This document shows, piece after piece, positions 51,777 through 60,048 of a DNA stretch of 64,000 bases (position 1 is the first letter of the stretch; each line of letters starts with the position of its first letter). Source of the stretch: Sphaerimonospora sp050942215 (GTDB lineage: Bacteria; Actinomycetota; Actinomycetes; Streptosporangiales; Streptosporangiaceae); assembly GCF_050942215.1 (NCBI RefSeq), contig NZ_CP192056.1:5766001-5830000 (forward strand), read 5' to 3'. The translations under genes and the position numbers were made by a program. The notes beneath the pieces are model-generated. The model had not been told where the DNA came from, searched no databases, and saw nothing but the letters and a program-made list of their open reading frames with translations.

Positions 51777-52445
51777 CTACAGACGGGGGGCGAGCAGACC
51801 CGCACAGACGTCGCCGCGCCGGGACAGGGCCTCGGCGACCCGGTCCATCTGCGGGAGCAATCCGGCGGCCTCCGGTTCGAGGTAGCCGAGCATGCGGCAG
51901 AGCTTGGCGTAGTCGGCGGCGAGGTCGCGGGTGTGGACGGGCTCGTGGTGCATGATTCGATTACGGAACAGGACGAGGGACAGCAGTCCATCGTGCAGAT
52001 CCCGGCGTGTCTCCGGGCAGTCGCGGAAGGCTGCGTGCAAGGCCGGGACCCACAGGTGCCGGTCGTAGCGGCGACTGATGAGGGAAACCCAGAAGCCGAA
52101 GGTCAGTTCGGCGACCATGTCGTCAGGCACGACGAGGCGGCGGGAGCCGACGTTGGCAACGGCGTATTCGGCGGCCTTACGGACCTGCCGCTCGCTGTGC
52201 GGGGTCAGCGGTGCGGCTTCCCACCAGTCGGGACGGCCGAACTTGGCAGTGAGGGCCCGGTGGAAGACGTTGCGCAGGGAGACCTCAAGGAAGTGCAGCG
52301 GACCGTAGAACGCGGCGGCGACCTCCAGGTTCCAGTAGTACAGACGCTCGGCCTGCGCGGCATCGGCCCTGGAACAGCGCAGGTAGGGGGCCAGGCGGGG
52401 CTCGGAGAGCGCCCGGCGCATCCACTGCGGTAGTTCGGCGTCCAA
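51777..52445 (-). CDS. Abi-like HEPN-domain protein
   Basis: The 222-residue Abi_2/AbiD-F-type protein has YLRCSRADAAQAERLYYWNL, FLEVSLRNVFHRAL, and near the C-terminus LFRNRIMHHEPVHTRDL. The latter holds an R-x4-H HEPN ribonuclease motif (Arg161-Asn162 ... His166, His167). Such proteins mediate abortive infection in some phage systems. The start is a TTG with GAGGAGG six bases upstream. It is the first gene of the operon with the methylase and half-S. The activity is inferred from the motif. Confidence 0.82.
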   Translation of the reverse strand: MDAELPQWMRRALSEPRLAPYLRCSRADAAQAERLYYWNLEVAAAFYGPLHFLEVSLRNVFHRALTAKFGRPDWWEAAPLTPHSERQVRKAAEYAVANVGSRRLVVPDDMVAELTFGFWVSLISRRYDRHLWVPALHAAFRDCPETRRDLHDGLLSLVLFRNRIMHHEPVHTRDLAADYAKLCRMLGYLEPEAAGLLPQMDRVAEALSRRGDVCAGLLAPRL

Positions 52446-52500
52446 GAGATCCTCCTCGGCAGGTTCGGCCAGACCGTGACGTGGTAACGTGAAAACGTAA

Positions 52501-52543
52501 GCCCCGGGCCCGCCTCTGCTCAGAGCAGCATGCCGCCCGGGGC
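52501..52543 (-). promoter_or_regulatory. Nested hairpin in the leader of the Abi-methylase operon
   Basis: An outer stem GCCCCGGGC/GCCCGGGGC (nine perfect pairs) encloses an inner CTGCT-CAG-AGCAG hairpin, 56 bases before the Abi start. It may attenuate transcription or protect the leader; a TTTT follows within 15 bases on the minus strand. Confidence 0.5.
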
Positions 52544-52581
52544 ACGGCCTTTTCTGGGCTGGACTCGATCCCGTAGCCGAA

Positions 52582-52610
52582 AGAGTAAGCCCTACAACTC
52601 AGTAGCACAA
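52582..52610 (-). promoter_or_regulatory. Candidate promoter of the Abi-methylase-S operon
   Basis: On the minus strand TTGTGC and TACTCT are 17 bases apart, four of six matches each to the housekeeping boxes. They sit just upstream of the nested hairpin. Nothing else is recognisable from here to the IS701 remnant at 52850. Confidence 0.35.
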
Positions 52611-52849
52611 GTGCATCAGAAATACTCATAGCGTGTTAACAGTCGCCGAGGTGGCGAACTCGCCCGGAGGATTGGCAGGTCACCTTGGGCGGGCACTAGC
52701 GAACAGACGCGCTCAATCTGCGGCACAAGCGTCCTGTGTGCCCCATCCGTCCATCCGCCGTTCCTTTGCCTAGCACTCCAGCCGTAGATCGGGATCTTGC
52801 TGGTAGGCGGGCGTAGAGACGCGGACGGACACCGCGATCATCGAGTGTT

Positions 52850-52986
52850 GTGCTGACAATCAAAGATCGTGCGGTGGCCGCAGACGACAGCGTAGCGGGC
52901 TCGCGGTGGCAGTCGATGTTCGATGAGCTCACCAGCCGGATCGCTGGGAGGTTCTCCCGTATAGAGCCGCGACGGCGCGCTCGGGG
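52850..52986 (+). pseudogene. IS701-family transposase N-terminal remnant
   Basis: RWQSMFDELTSRIAGRFSRI followed by EPRRRARG matches the start of IS701-type transposases. Similarity stops after about 45 residues, and no catalytic residues remain. Confidence 0.65.
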
Positions 52987-53113
52987 GGCCAGTTCGCGTC
53001 CGGGGAGATGGTGTGCGGCTGATCAAGCCCTGCGGTTGGTGCGGGTGAGATCGATGTGACAAGGGACGGCCACTCCGTAATCCTTCGATTCACATCAACA
53101 CGAAGGGGACGAA

Positions 53114-53353
53114 GTGGCCGTCAATGACATTGTGCCCGCTGCCAGGGACTACCTCGAAGACACCCTGGCCGCAGCGAGCCCGGACCTGCTGCGCACGGTG
53201 ATCCGGGAGTTCGCGCAGCGGATGATGGACGCCGAGGTCGAACAGCTCTGCGGGGCCGGCTACGGCGAGGTGACCGACCAGCGGATCAACACCCGCAACG
53301 GCTACCGCAATCGGCCGTGGGACACCCAAATAAGGCTCTTGAAACCCCCGTAG
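53114..53353 (+). pseudogene. IS256-family transposase N-terminal remnant
   Basis: The 79-residue frame contains SPDLLRTVIREFAQRMMDAE, EQLCGAGYGEVTDQR and RNGYRNRPWDT, the N-terminal part of mutator-type (IS256) transposases. It breaks off after WDT and runs into unrelated sequence. The DDE domain is absent. The region before it (GGACGGCCACTCC around 53065) may be the left end of the element. Confidence 0.8.
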
Positions 53354-53394
53354 GCAGTAGACCCCGCAATTCCAGCACCGACCCATTCAGCAAC

Positions 53395-53628
53395 CTACAG
53401 AATTACCGAGTAGCCAGAGGCGCTAGCTCCCCAGTTGAAATCATCTTGCCGAAACTCCAGCACATAAGGTACCCGCTCCCCCTCTTGCCAGGTAAAGCGA
53501 TCAAGCTCAGAGAGGAGCCAATCACGCGTCCAAGCGGGGCCCGTAAGGTCAGGATCATGAAACTCAGCGCCCCATACCTCATCAGCAGGAACCACAGGGC
53601 TCTTGGTGAGATGTACCTCAACCCTCAT
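53395..53628 (-). CDS. Hypothetical protein, probably truncated
   Basis: The frame reads MRVEVHLTKSPVVPADEVWG, AWTRDWLLSELDRFTW and VPYVLEFRQDDFNWGASAS, ending abruptly at SVIL. In relatives I recall, this segment continues into a membrane region, so the end is probably lost at the island junction. The start is uncertain (53628, 53661 or further). The function is unknown. Confidence 0.5.
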   Translation of the reverse strand: MRVEVHLTKSPVVPADEVWGAEFHDPDLTGPAWTRDWLLSELDRFTWQEGERVPYVLEFRQDDFNWGASASGYSVIL

Positions 53629-53752
53629 CGAATTCACGCTGTCCTGGAGCGGAGCCTCCATCTGAGACAAAGAAGCAACATCGATCTCAATTGTGGAGGG
53701 AGAGTAGCGCCAGGTAGGGACAGTTTGGAGAGCGTTGCTGTCACTGGAGATC

Positions 53753-53785
53753 AAAAACGCCCCGGAGCTTGGTTGCTCGGGGCGT
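53753..53785 (-). terminator. Terminator of the tRNA-Glu/Asp/Phe operon
   Basis: On the minus strand ACGCCCCGAGC pairs with GCTCCGGGGCGT (one bulged G, six-base loop) and is followed by TTTTT, 17 bases after the CCA of tRNA-Phe. Confidence 0.85.
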
Positions 53786-53804
53786 CTTGGCTGTTCACGT
53801 GTGG

Positions 53805-53878
53805 TGGTCAGGGGCAGGGTCGAACTGCCGACCTTCCGCTTTTCAGGCGGACGCTCGTACCAACTGAGCTACCTGACC
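53805..53878 (-). tRNA. tRNA-Phe (GAA)
   Basis: The acceptor pairs GGTCAGG with CCTGACC, the D-loop region is GCTCAGTTGGTA, the anticodon loop is CTGAAAA and the T-loop GTTCGAC. A CCA is encoded at 53804-53802. It is the last of three co-directional tRNA genes, and its 3' end faces the degraded island. Confidence 0.95.
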
Positions 53879-53897
53879 TCGGCGGTTCCGCCGTACG

Positions 53898-53972
53898 CGG
53901 TCCTGACGGGACTTGAACCCGCGACCTCCACCTTGACAGGGTGGCGAGCACTCCAAACTGCTCTACAGGACC
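53898..53972 (-). tRNA. tRNA-Asp (GTC)
   Basis: The acceptor is GGTCCTG/CAGGACC, the anticodon loop CTGTCAA within CCACC/GGTGG, the T-arm GCGGGTTCAAGTCCCGT, and the discriminator G. No CCA is encoded. Confidence 0.95.
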
Positions 53973-54077
53973 TCTATGTCCGGAAGACTTCGCTTCCGTG
54001 TTGTTCGGCTTGCCTAGCCTACCAGTTCCCCGGAGGTCTTCGACCTCTCGTTTTCCCAGTGTGCCGGAACCCGTACG

Positions 54078-54150
54078 TGCCCCCAACGGGATTCGAACCC
54101 GTGCCGCCGCCTTGAAAGGGCGGTGTCCTAGGCCGCTAGACGATGGGGGC
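54078..54150 (-). tRNA. tRNA-Glu (TTC)
   Basis: The acceptor is GCCCCCA/TGGGGGC, the D-region GTCTAGCGGCCTAGGAC, the anticodon loop CTTTCAA in CCGCC/GGCGG, and the T-arm ACGGGTTCGAATCCCGT. It is the first of the three tRNA genes, and it touches the end of the phosphoesterase gene. Confidence 0.95.
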
Positions 54151-55845
54151 TCAGGGACGTCGCCCTGTTCCGTGACGCCTTCCGTCGGAGACCTCTGAAG
54201 CATAGGGGACGTTTGCCCCTGATGCCAAAGCGGACTGCGACGGTGAGCCGGTGATCGTTCCCGCTGGCGACGGGGCCTCTTTCGACTCCGAGAAAATTGT
54301 ACGGCCAGGCTCCGACTCCAGGTGACGCTCCACCTGGATCGACTGTTCGCCCAGGCCACCGACGGTGATGTCGTCCCAGGCCTCCATCCTGTGGGTGGTC
54401 TTGCTGAAGTAGAGCACCGAGGCCGTGAGCGGGGTCGGCTCGTCGTGTTCGAGGCCGCGCAGGCCGGCGCCTCCGGTGGAGCCCTGGACCATCAGCCGGG
54501 TCCCGGTGGGCAGCACCTCGGTCGAGCGCCGGTGGGCGTGACCGGACAGCACGAGCGGGACGACCCCCGAGAACCCGTGTCCCATATTCGAGTCGTGCAC
54601 CGCCACGACGTCGGCGACGATCTTCTCCGGCGCCGGGGCCGAGGGTGACGGCGTGGACGAGGGCTCAGGTGACGGTGAGGACGAGGGCTCAGGCGATGAC
54701 GAGGGCGGCGGTGAAGGCAGTGGTGGGACCGGCTCCGGAGGGGCGATCCGGGCGGCGTGTTCACGACCGAGCGCGTAGAGCGCCTCGTTGGAAACCCCCG
54801 CCTCCTGTACGGATTTGTCCGGGGTGAACCGCGGATCGCCGAGGCCGTAGATGCGCAGCCCCTTGACCGTCGCCGCCTCGCCGTCCAATACGATCGCGTT
54901 CTTCTGCTTGGCCACGGCCCGCTGGGTCTTCATCGAGTCATGGTTGCCGCGCACGAAGACGTACGGCACGCCGAGACGGCCGATCTCCTTGACGTACTCG
55001 TTCTCGGCCTTGGTTCCGTGGTCGCTGATATCGCCCGTGTCGATGATCAGGTCCGCCTTGAACTGCTCCTTCAGCGACCTGATCACGTTCCAGCCGATCG
55101 GGTTGATGTGCAGATCGGAGACGTGCAGCACCCGGATCATCTCGGGGTCTGGATCGAAGATCGGCAGCGTGGACCCGGCCTCGTAGAGTTGGGACACGTT
55201 GGTGACGAGCTTGGCGAGCTGCCCCCGATACTCCGAGAACCGGCTCACGATCGACTCGGCGCTGCCGATCAGGGACGGAACACCCGTCAGCAGGCCCGTA
55301 TAACGCGGCTCGGCGACGGACCTGGGGTTGAACGTCAGCACCGACACCCCGCCGAGGACGACGACCATGGTCAGCGAGGCGGCCGCGGTCCAGGCGGCCC
55401 GGGAGAGACGACGGAAGGCGACCAGCCCGGTGACGAAGCCGGCCCCGACCGCGAACAGCGCCGCCCGGATGGCGAGTGTGCGCAGACCTTCGATCGCGTC
55501 CCGCTCGATCATCTCGGGCAGACGGTCGGCCCACCGGGGATCGCTGATGATCTCCTGGGCCAGCTCCGGATGGACCGCCTCGATAGTGAGGTGGAGCCGT
55601 ACCGGACTGTTGTGCGTGTCGAAGTTCAGCGTGCCGAGCGGGCGGACGTCGACGACGGTCTCGCCGGTCCAGGAAGGGGCCAGCGACATCCCGATGTCCG
55701 CCGGGCCGACGGAGGTCTGCGCTGAGGCGCCGAGCGCCAGGCCCAGCCATCCCCCGATGACGGCCGCCAGGACGACAGCCGCGATCTGTGCCGTACGGCC
55801 GCCGGCCAGCCGTCGAGCGGCCTCCTTCCACGCCAAGATCTTCAT
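54151..55845 (-). CDS. Membrane-anchored metallophosphoesterase
   Basis: The 564-residue protein has an N-terminal helix (residues 20-42), a second around 128-145 and a third around 150-175. A calcineurin-like domain follows with VSDLHINP, DTGDISDHG, RGNHDSMKTQ and SGHAHRRSTE as metal ligands. A Pro/Ser-rich insert (about residues 365-405, PSPPPSSSPEPSSSPS) interrupts the domain before the last motifs. The active site is probably outside the membrane. It abuts tRNA-Glu, so read-through into the tRNA operon is possible. Confidence 0.87.
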   Translation of the reverse strand: MKILAWKEAARRLAGGRTAQIAAVVLAAVIGGWLGLALGASAQTSVGPADIGMSLAPSWTGETVVDVRPLGTLNFDTHNSPVRLHLTIEAVHPELAQEIISDPRWADRLPEMIERDAIEGLRTLAIRAALFAVGAGFVTGLVAFRRLSRAAWTAAASLTMVVVLGGVSVLTFNPRSVAEPRYTGLLTGVPSLIGSAESIVSRFSEYRGQLAKLVTNVSQLYEAGSTLPIFDPDPEMIRVLHVSDLHINPIGWNVIRSLKEQFKADLIIDTGDISDHGTKAENEYVKEIGRLGVPYVFVRGNHDSMKTQRAVAKQKNAIVLDGEAATVKGLRIYGLGDPRFTPDKSVQEAGVSNEALYALGREHAARIAPPEPVPPLPSPPPSSSPEPSSSPSPEPSSTPSPSAPAPEKIVADVVAVHDSNMGHGFSGVVPLVLSGHAHRRSTEVLPTGTRLMVQGSTGGAGLRGLEHDEPTPLTASVLYFSKTTHRMEAWDDITVGGLGEQSIQVERHLESEPGRTIFSESKEAPSPAGTITGSPSQSALASGANVPYASEVSDGRRHGTGRRP

Positions 55846-56175
55846 TGCCTTTCTCTTTACCCGGATTCGCCGGCAACCGCGCTCTGACGCCCGAAAAAAT
55901 CAGCGACAGACCATGGCGTGTCCAGGGCCCCCGCTCGCATCGAGGACCGCCCATCCGGCCTTCTTCGTCTTTCCTGGCTTCCTCGGTCGGCCGCCTCGCC
56001 CAGTCTGCCAGCCGTTTCTGACACACTTCACCCTCGCCGGGTGGGCGCGGCCGCGGGCCTCGCACGGATACGAACCCGATGACACGTCCAGGACCGCCGC
56101 GACCGGAGCCGGACTCGCCGTGAAACACGGGGACCCGGGCTCGCCATGGACAGGACGCGATGCCACGATGGGGGC
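55846..56175. other. Divergent intergenic region, nothing recognised
   Basis: These 330 bases separate the minus-strand phosphoesterase from the plus-strand zincin-like gene. They must hold both promoters, but I see no convincing boxes or palindromes. Long open frames crossing them are high-GC artefacts. Confidence 0.4.
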
Positions 56176-56517
56176 GTGATCGACGTCCCGCTGAGAAGGT
56201 TCGAGGAGCTCGTGGCCGACGCGCTGGACACGATCCCGCCCGAGCTGGCCAAACTCATGAACAACGTCGTGGTCGTCGTGGTGGACGACCCGCCCGAGCC
56301 CGGGCTTCTCGGGCTGTACACCGGCATCCCGCTGACAGAGCGCGGTGACTGGTACTCGGGGGTCCTGCCGGACCGCATCGAGATTTATCGCAATCCCACG
56401 CTGGAGATCTGCGAGACCGAGGACGAAGTGGTCGAAGAGGTGACGATCACCGTCGTCCACGAGATCGCCCATCATTTCGGCATCGACGATGCGAGGCTCC
56501 ACGAGCTCGGCTGGTGA
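56176..56517 (+). CDS. Zincin-like metallopeptidase family protein
   Basis: The 113-residue protein has the HExxH motif HEIAHHFGIDD (His95, Glu96, His99; Asp105 a possible third ligand). RFEELVADALDTIPPEL at the start and LLGLYTGIPLTERG in the middle are typical of the minimal zincin family found across actinobacteria. The GTG start at 56176 gives the usual length. Proteolytic activity has not been shown for the family as far as I know. Confidence 0.85.
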   Translation: MIDVPLRRFEELVADALDTIPPELAKLMNNVVVVVVDDPPEPGLLGLYTGIPLTERGDWYSGVLPDRIEIYRNPTLEICETEDEVVEEVTITVVHEIAHHFGIDDARLHELGW

Positions 56518-56781
56518 CCCCGCCCGATCGACGACCCGCTCCCCCTGTTGCCCGGCCCGATTCGTTACCGGCTCCGCCTGTGACCCGGTCCGATTCGTGA
56601 CCGAGCCCGGTTGGTGACCGGGCTCCGTCGGTGACCGGCTTGCAATCCGCCGTACGGCCCGGCACTGTAAGTAACGTGATGACCACAGTGTGTCAGGCAT
56701 GGGCGATAGGCGGGTCACGAATGCGCCAATGCCGGCTTCGGTGGTCGTTTCGACGGAGCAGCAGGAGCGCATCGGAGTGAG
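56518..56781. other. Intergenic region with degenerate GTGACCGG repeats
   Basis: Between 56530 and 56645 the motif (g)TGACCGGnnCCG recurs four to five times with varying spacing, for example CGATTCGTGACCG and TTGGTGACCGGGCTCC. No gene is supported. The pattern is imperfect and may be neutral. Confidence 0.4.
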
Positions 56782-58086
56782 ATGGCGGCCACGAAGCCCG
56801 GCACCGGCAGGCTCTCAGGCAGGCATCGCCGTCCGCCCGAGGCTCGCGTCACCTATGGTGAGGTCGTCTCGGTCAGGGAGTTCCGCGCGCTGTGGTTCGG
56901 GCAGATCCTGTCGCTGCTCGGCGACCAGCTCGCCCAGGTGGCGCTGGCCGTCCTCGTCTACCATCGCACCGAGTCCGCCCTCGCCACCGCCGCCGTCTAC
57001 GCGCTGACCTATCTGCCGCCCATCGTCGGCGGGCCGCTGCTGGCCGGGCTGGCCGACCGTTACCCGCGCAGGCGGGTCATGCTGTGCTGCGATCTGCTGC
57101 GTGCCCTGCTGCTCGCGGTGATGGCGGTGCCCGGGACGCCGTTCGCCGTGCTCTGTGTGCTCGTCTTCTGCGTGGTGCTGCTCGGCGCGCCGTTCTCCGC
57201 TGCCCGCGCCGCGCTGCTGCCCGAGGTGCTGGAGGGCGACCGCTACGTGGTGGGATCCGCCCTCCAGAACGTGACCAACCAGGCCGTCCAGATGCTCGGC
57301 TTCGCCGTCGGCGGGGCGGTCATCGCGAGCCTGGGGCCGTACCGCGCGCTCGCGCTGGACTGCTCGACGTTCCTCGCCTCCGCGCTGGCGATCGTCGCCG
57401 GGGTGCGGCGCCGTCCCGCGCCGCTGCGAGACGACGGCGACGGGCGGCCGTCGGTGTGGGCGATGACCAGGGACGGGGCGCGGCTCGTCTTCGGGGACCG
57501 GCGACTGCGCACGCTCGTCGGGTTCGCCTGGCTGTGCGGGTTCTACGTGCTGCCAGAGGGCATCGCCGTGCCGTACGCGGCCGAGCTCGACGACGGCACG
57601 CTGTCGGTCCCGGTGATCACCGGGCTGCTGATGGCCGCGATGCCGGCCGGGACGGTCGTCGGGGCGTTCCTGTTCGGGCGCTTCGTCACACCGACGGGAC
57701 GGCTGCGCGGGATGGGGTGGCTCGCCATGCTGACCTGCGCGCCCCTCGTGCTGTGCGCGATGGATCCGCCGCTGCCGGCCGTCCTGGCGCTCTGGGCGCT
57801 TTCCGGTGTCGGCGGCGCCTACCAGTTGGCGGCGAATGCCGCTTTCGTCCAATGCGTCCCACCGGCCGGGCGTGGCCAGGCGTTCGGACTCGTGCAGTCA
57901 GGACTGCTGGCCGCCCAGGGCATCGGCATCCTCCTCGGCGGCGTCGCCGCCCAGGAACTCGGCCCAGAGCCCGTGATCGCGCTGGCCGGCGCGGCCGGAC
58001 TCTCCGTCGCGGCCATGCTGACCGTGCTCTGGACCGGTTCCCGCAGAGAGATCATCGCCAAGGTCCGGGCCACCAGCGGGGCCTGA
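56782..58086 (+). CDS. MFS transporter
   Basis: The 434-residue protein has twelve hydrophobic segments and the loop 2-3 motif GLADRYPRRRVMLCCDLLRA. The start FRALWFGQILSLLGDQL is typical of the drug-efflux-like MFS group (ENTS/MFS_3). A Gly-rich C-terminal half includes QGIGILLGGVAAQ. The substrate is unknown. The ATG lies after GGAGTGAG. Confidence 0.87.
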   Translation: MAATKPGTGRLSGRHRRPPEARVTYGEVVSVREFRALWFGQILSLLGDQLAQVALAVLVYHRTESALATAAVYALTYLPPIVGGPLLAGLADRYPRRRVMLCCDLLRALLLAVMAVPGTPFAVLCVLVFCVVLLGAPFSAARAALLPEVLEGDRYVVGSALQNVTNQAVQMLGFAVGGAVIASLGPYRALALDCSTFLASALAIVAGVRRRPAPLRDDGDGRPSVWAMTRDGARLVFGDRRLRTLVGFAWLCGFYVLPEGIAVPYAAELDDGTLSVPVITGLLMAAMPAGTVVGAFLFGRFVTPTGRLRGMGWLAMLTCAPLVLCAMDPPLPAVLALWALSGVGGAYQLAANAAFVQCVPPAGRGQAFGLVQSGLLAAQGIGILLGGVAAQELGPEPVIALAGAAGLSVAAMLTVLWTGSRREIIAKVRATSGA

Positions 58087-58091
58087 GGGGG

Positions 58092-58559
58092 TCAGGACTG
58101 CGGCCGGTCCTCGGGCCGGGCGGCGGGATCGGTGGCCGGGGCCTGGCCGTACGGCGCCTGCTGGCCGTAGGGGTGCTGTCCGTAGTCGCCGTACGGCTGC
58201 TGAGAGCCGTACGGGTTCTGGGCGTCGTCCCCGGACCGGCCAGGACGCGACCAGCTGCTCTGCACGTCGTGCCACTTCGCCTTGGCGGCGTCCTGCCAGG
58301 CCTGGCCGTCCTTCTTCTTGTCGAGCAGATCCTGGACGATGGAGGTGTCCTTGTCCTTCTCGGGGAGGAGGAGCCAGGCCACCGCGTACACGCCGAAGCC
58401 GAGGCCGCCGAAGAAGCTGGCGACGGCCAGCGCCAGACGCAGGATGTTGGGGTCGACGCCGATGTACTCCCCGACGCCGGAGCAGACCCCAGCGATGATC
58501 TTGCCGTTGTCGGTGCGTTGTAGCCGCTTGACCGGACCGTTGGTGTTCATCTCGTTCAT
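58092..58559 (-). CDS. PspC-domain membrane protein
   Basis: The 155-residue protein has a PspC domain (LQRTDNGKIIAGVCSGVGEY, DPNILRLALAVASFFGGLGF and AVAWLLLPE) followed by a soluble tail with Gln/Tyr/Pro repeats (PYGSQQPYGDYGQHPYG). PspC proteins sense envelope stress in some bacteria. The gene is convergent with the MFS gene. Confidence 0.87.
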   Translation of the reverse strand: MNEMNTNGPVKRLQRTDNGKIIAGVCSGVGEYIGVDPNILRLALAVASFFGGLGFGVYAVAWLLLPEKDKDTSIVQDLLDKKKDGQAWQDAAKAKWHDVQSSWSRPGRSGDDAQNPYGSQQPYGDYGQHPYGQQAPYGQAPATDPAARPEDRPQS

Positions 58560-58645
58560 GACTTCAGACTGCCCTTTTCATACCCCCGTGCACATCGGGA
58601 TTCCCCCTGGCGAGACCCCGACCCTTCCCGGATACGCTGGCCTTC

Positions 58646-59803
58646 ATGGACGACCTCCTCGAGATCGATGACCAGCTCACACCGGAACAACGCCTGGTCA
58701 GGGACTCCGCGGCGGGCTTCGTCTCCGACCGGGTCCTCCCGTACGTCGGGGACTGGTTCGAGCAGGGTGTCTTCCCGGCGCGCGAGCTCGCCCCCGAGCT
58801 CGGGTCGCTCGGCATGCTCGGGATGCATCTCGACGGGTACGGCTGCGCCGGCCTCGACGCGGTGTCGTACGGCGTGGCCTGTCGCGAGCTGGAGGCCGGC
58901 GACTCGGGGCTCCGGTCGTTCGTGTCCGTGCAGGGGTCGCTGGCCATGTTCCCGATCTGGAAGTACGGCTCGGAGGAGCAGAAACAGGAGTGGCTGCCGC
59001 GGATGGCGTCCGGGGAGGCCATCGGATGCTTCGGCCTGACCGAGCCGGACCATGGCTCCGACCCCGCAGGCATGCGCACCACCGCCAAGCAGGACCCCTC
59101 GGGTGACTGGATCCTCAACGGCGCCAAGATGTGGATCACCAACGGCTCGATCGCGGACGTGGCCGTGGTGTGGGCCCGCACCGACGAGGGCATACGCGGC
59201 TTCGTCGTGCCGACCTCGATTCCGGGGTTCTCCGCGCCGGAGATCCACCGCAAGATGTCGCTGCGCGCCTCGGTCACGTCATCCCTCTACTTCGACGACG
59301 TACGGCTGCCCGCGTCGGCCGTACTGCCGGGCGTGGTCGGCCTGAAGGGGCCGCTCTCCTGCCTGACCGAGGCGAGGTTCGGGATCCTGTGGGGGGTCGT
59401 GGGCGCGGGCCGTGCCTGTCTTGAGGCGGCGGTCGACTACGCCAGGACCCGCGTGCAGTTCGGCAAGCCGATCGGGGCGTTCCAGCTCACCCAGGAGAAG
59501 CTGGCCTGGATGGCGGTGGCCCTCGGCCAGGCCGGGCTCACCGCGCTGCACCTCGGCCGGTTGAAGGACGCCGGCGAACTCAAGCCGCGCCAGGTCAGCT
59601 TCGGCAAACTCGCCAACGTCCGCGCCGCGCTGGACATCGCCCGCGAGGCCAGGACCGTGCTGGGCGCCAACGGCGTGACCCTGGAGTACCCGGTGATCCG
59701 GCACATGAACAACCTGGAGTCCGTGCTCACGTACGAGGGCACCCAGGAAGTGCACCTGCTGACCCTGGGCAAGGCCCTGACCGATCTCGATGCCTTCCGC
59801 TGA
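58646..59803 (+). CDS. Acyl-CoA dehydrogenase, glutaryl-CoA dehydrogenase-like
   Basis: The 385-residue enzyme has GCFGLTEPDHGSDPAGM (FAD loop), WITNGSIADVAVVWAR, RVQFGKPIGAFQL and the catalytic-Glu segment LTYEGTQEVHLL. The early SGLRSFVSVQGSLAMFPI is characteristic of glutaryl-CoA dehydrogenases, which oxidise and decarboxylate glutaryl-CoA to crotonyl-CoA. It is monocistronic, just upstream of tRNA-Lys. The substrate is a likely inference, not proven. Confidence 0.87.
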   Translation: MDDLLEIDDQLTPEQRLVRDSAAGFVSDRVLPYVGDWFEQGVFPARELAPELGSLGMLGMHLDGYGCAGLDAVSYGVACRELEAGDSGLRSFVSVQGSLAMFPIWKYGSEEQKQEWLPRMASGEAIGCFGLTEPDHGSDPAGMRTTAKQDPSGDWILNGAKMWITNGSIADVAVVWARTDEGIRGFVVPTSIPGFSAPEIHRKMSLRASVTSSLYFDDVRLPASAVLPGVVGLKGPLSCLTEARFGILWGVVGAGRACLEAAVDYARTRVQFGKPIGAFQLTQEKLAWMAVALGQAGLTALHLGRLKDAGELKPRQVSFGKLANVRAALDIAREARTVLGANGVTLEYPVIRHMNNLESVLTYEGTQEVHLLTLGKALTDLDAFR

Positions 59804-59907
59804 CCGAGTATCGTGATCGGACGAAAGCACGTCGCCGGATGACGGGTACGCTCTGTACCCTGCATCTGGGAAGTGTTTCTGTGAAGCACGACCCGGCATG
59901 CCGGCAA

Positions 59908-59979
59908 GGGGTGCTAGCTCAATGGCAGAGCTGCGGACTTTTAATCCGTCGGTTCAGGGTTCGAGTCCCTGGCACCCCA
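59908..59979 (+). tRNA. tRNA-Lys (TTT)
   Basis: The acceptor is GGGGTGC/GCACCCC, the D-region GCTCAATGGCAGAGC, the anticodon loop CTTTTAA within GCGGA/TCCGT, the T-arm CAGGGTTCGAGTCCCTG, and the discriminator A. CCA is encoded at 59980-59982. Its 3' end is the likely attachment site of the AICE. Confidence 0.95.
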
Positions 59980-59988
59980 CCAGCGAAA

Positions 59989-60020
59989 ACAGCCCCGAAA
60001 CGTTGATCGTTCGGGGCTGT
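59989..60020 (+). terminator. Hairpin after tRNA-Lys
   Basis: ACAGCCCCGAA (59989-59999) pairs with TTCGGGGCTGT (60010-60020), an 11-bp stem with a ten-base loop, seven bases after the encoded CCA. Confidence 0.75.
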
Positions 60021-60048
60021 TGACGGCTACGGTTGACGGCAACGTCGG

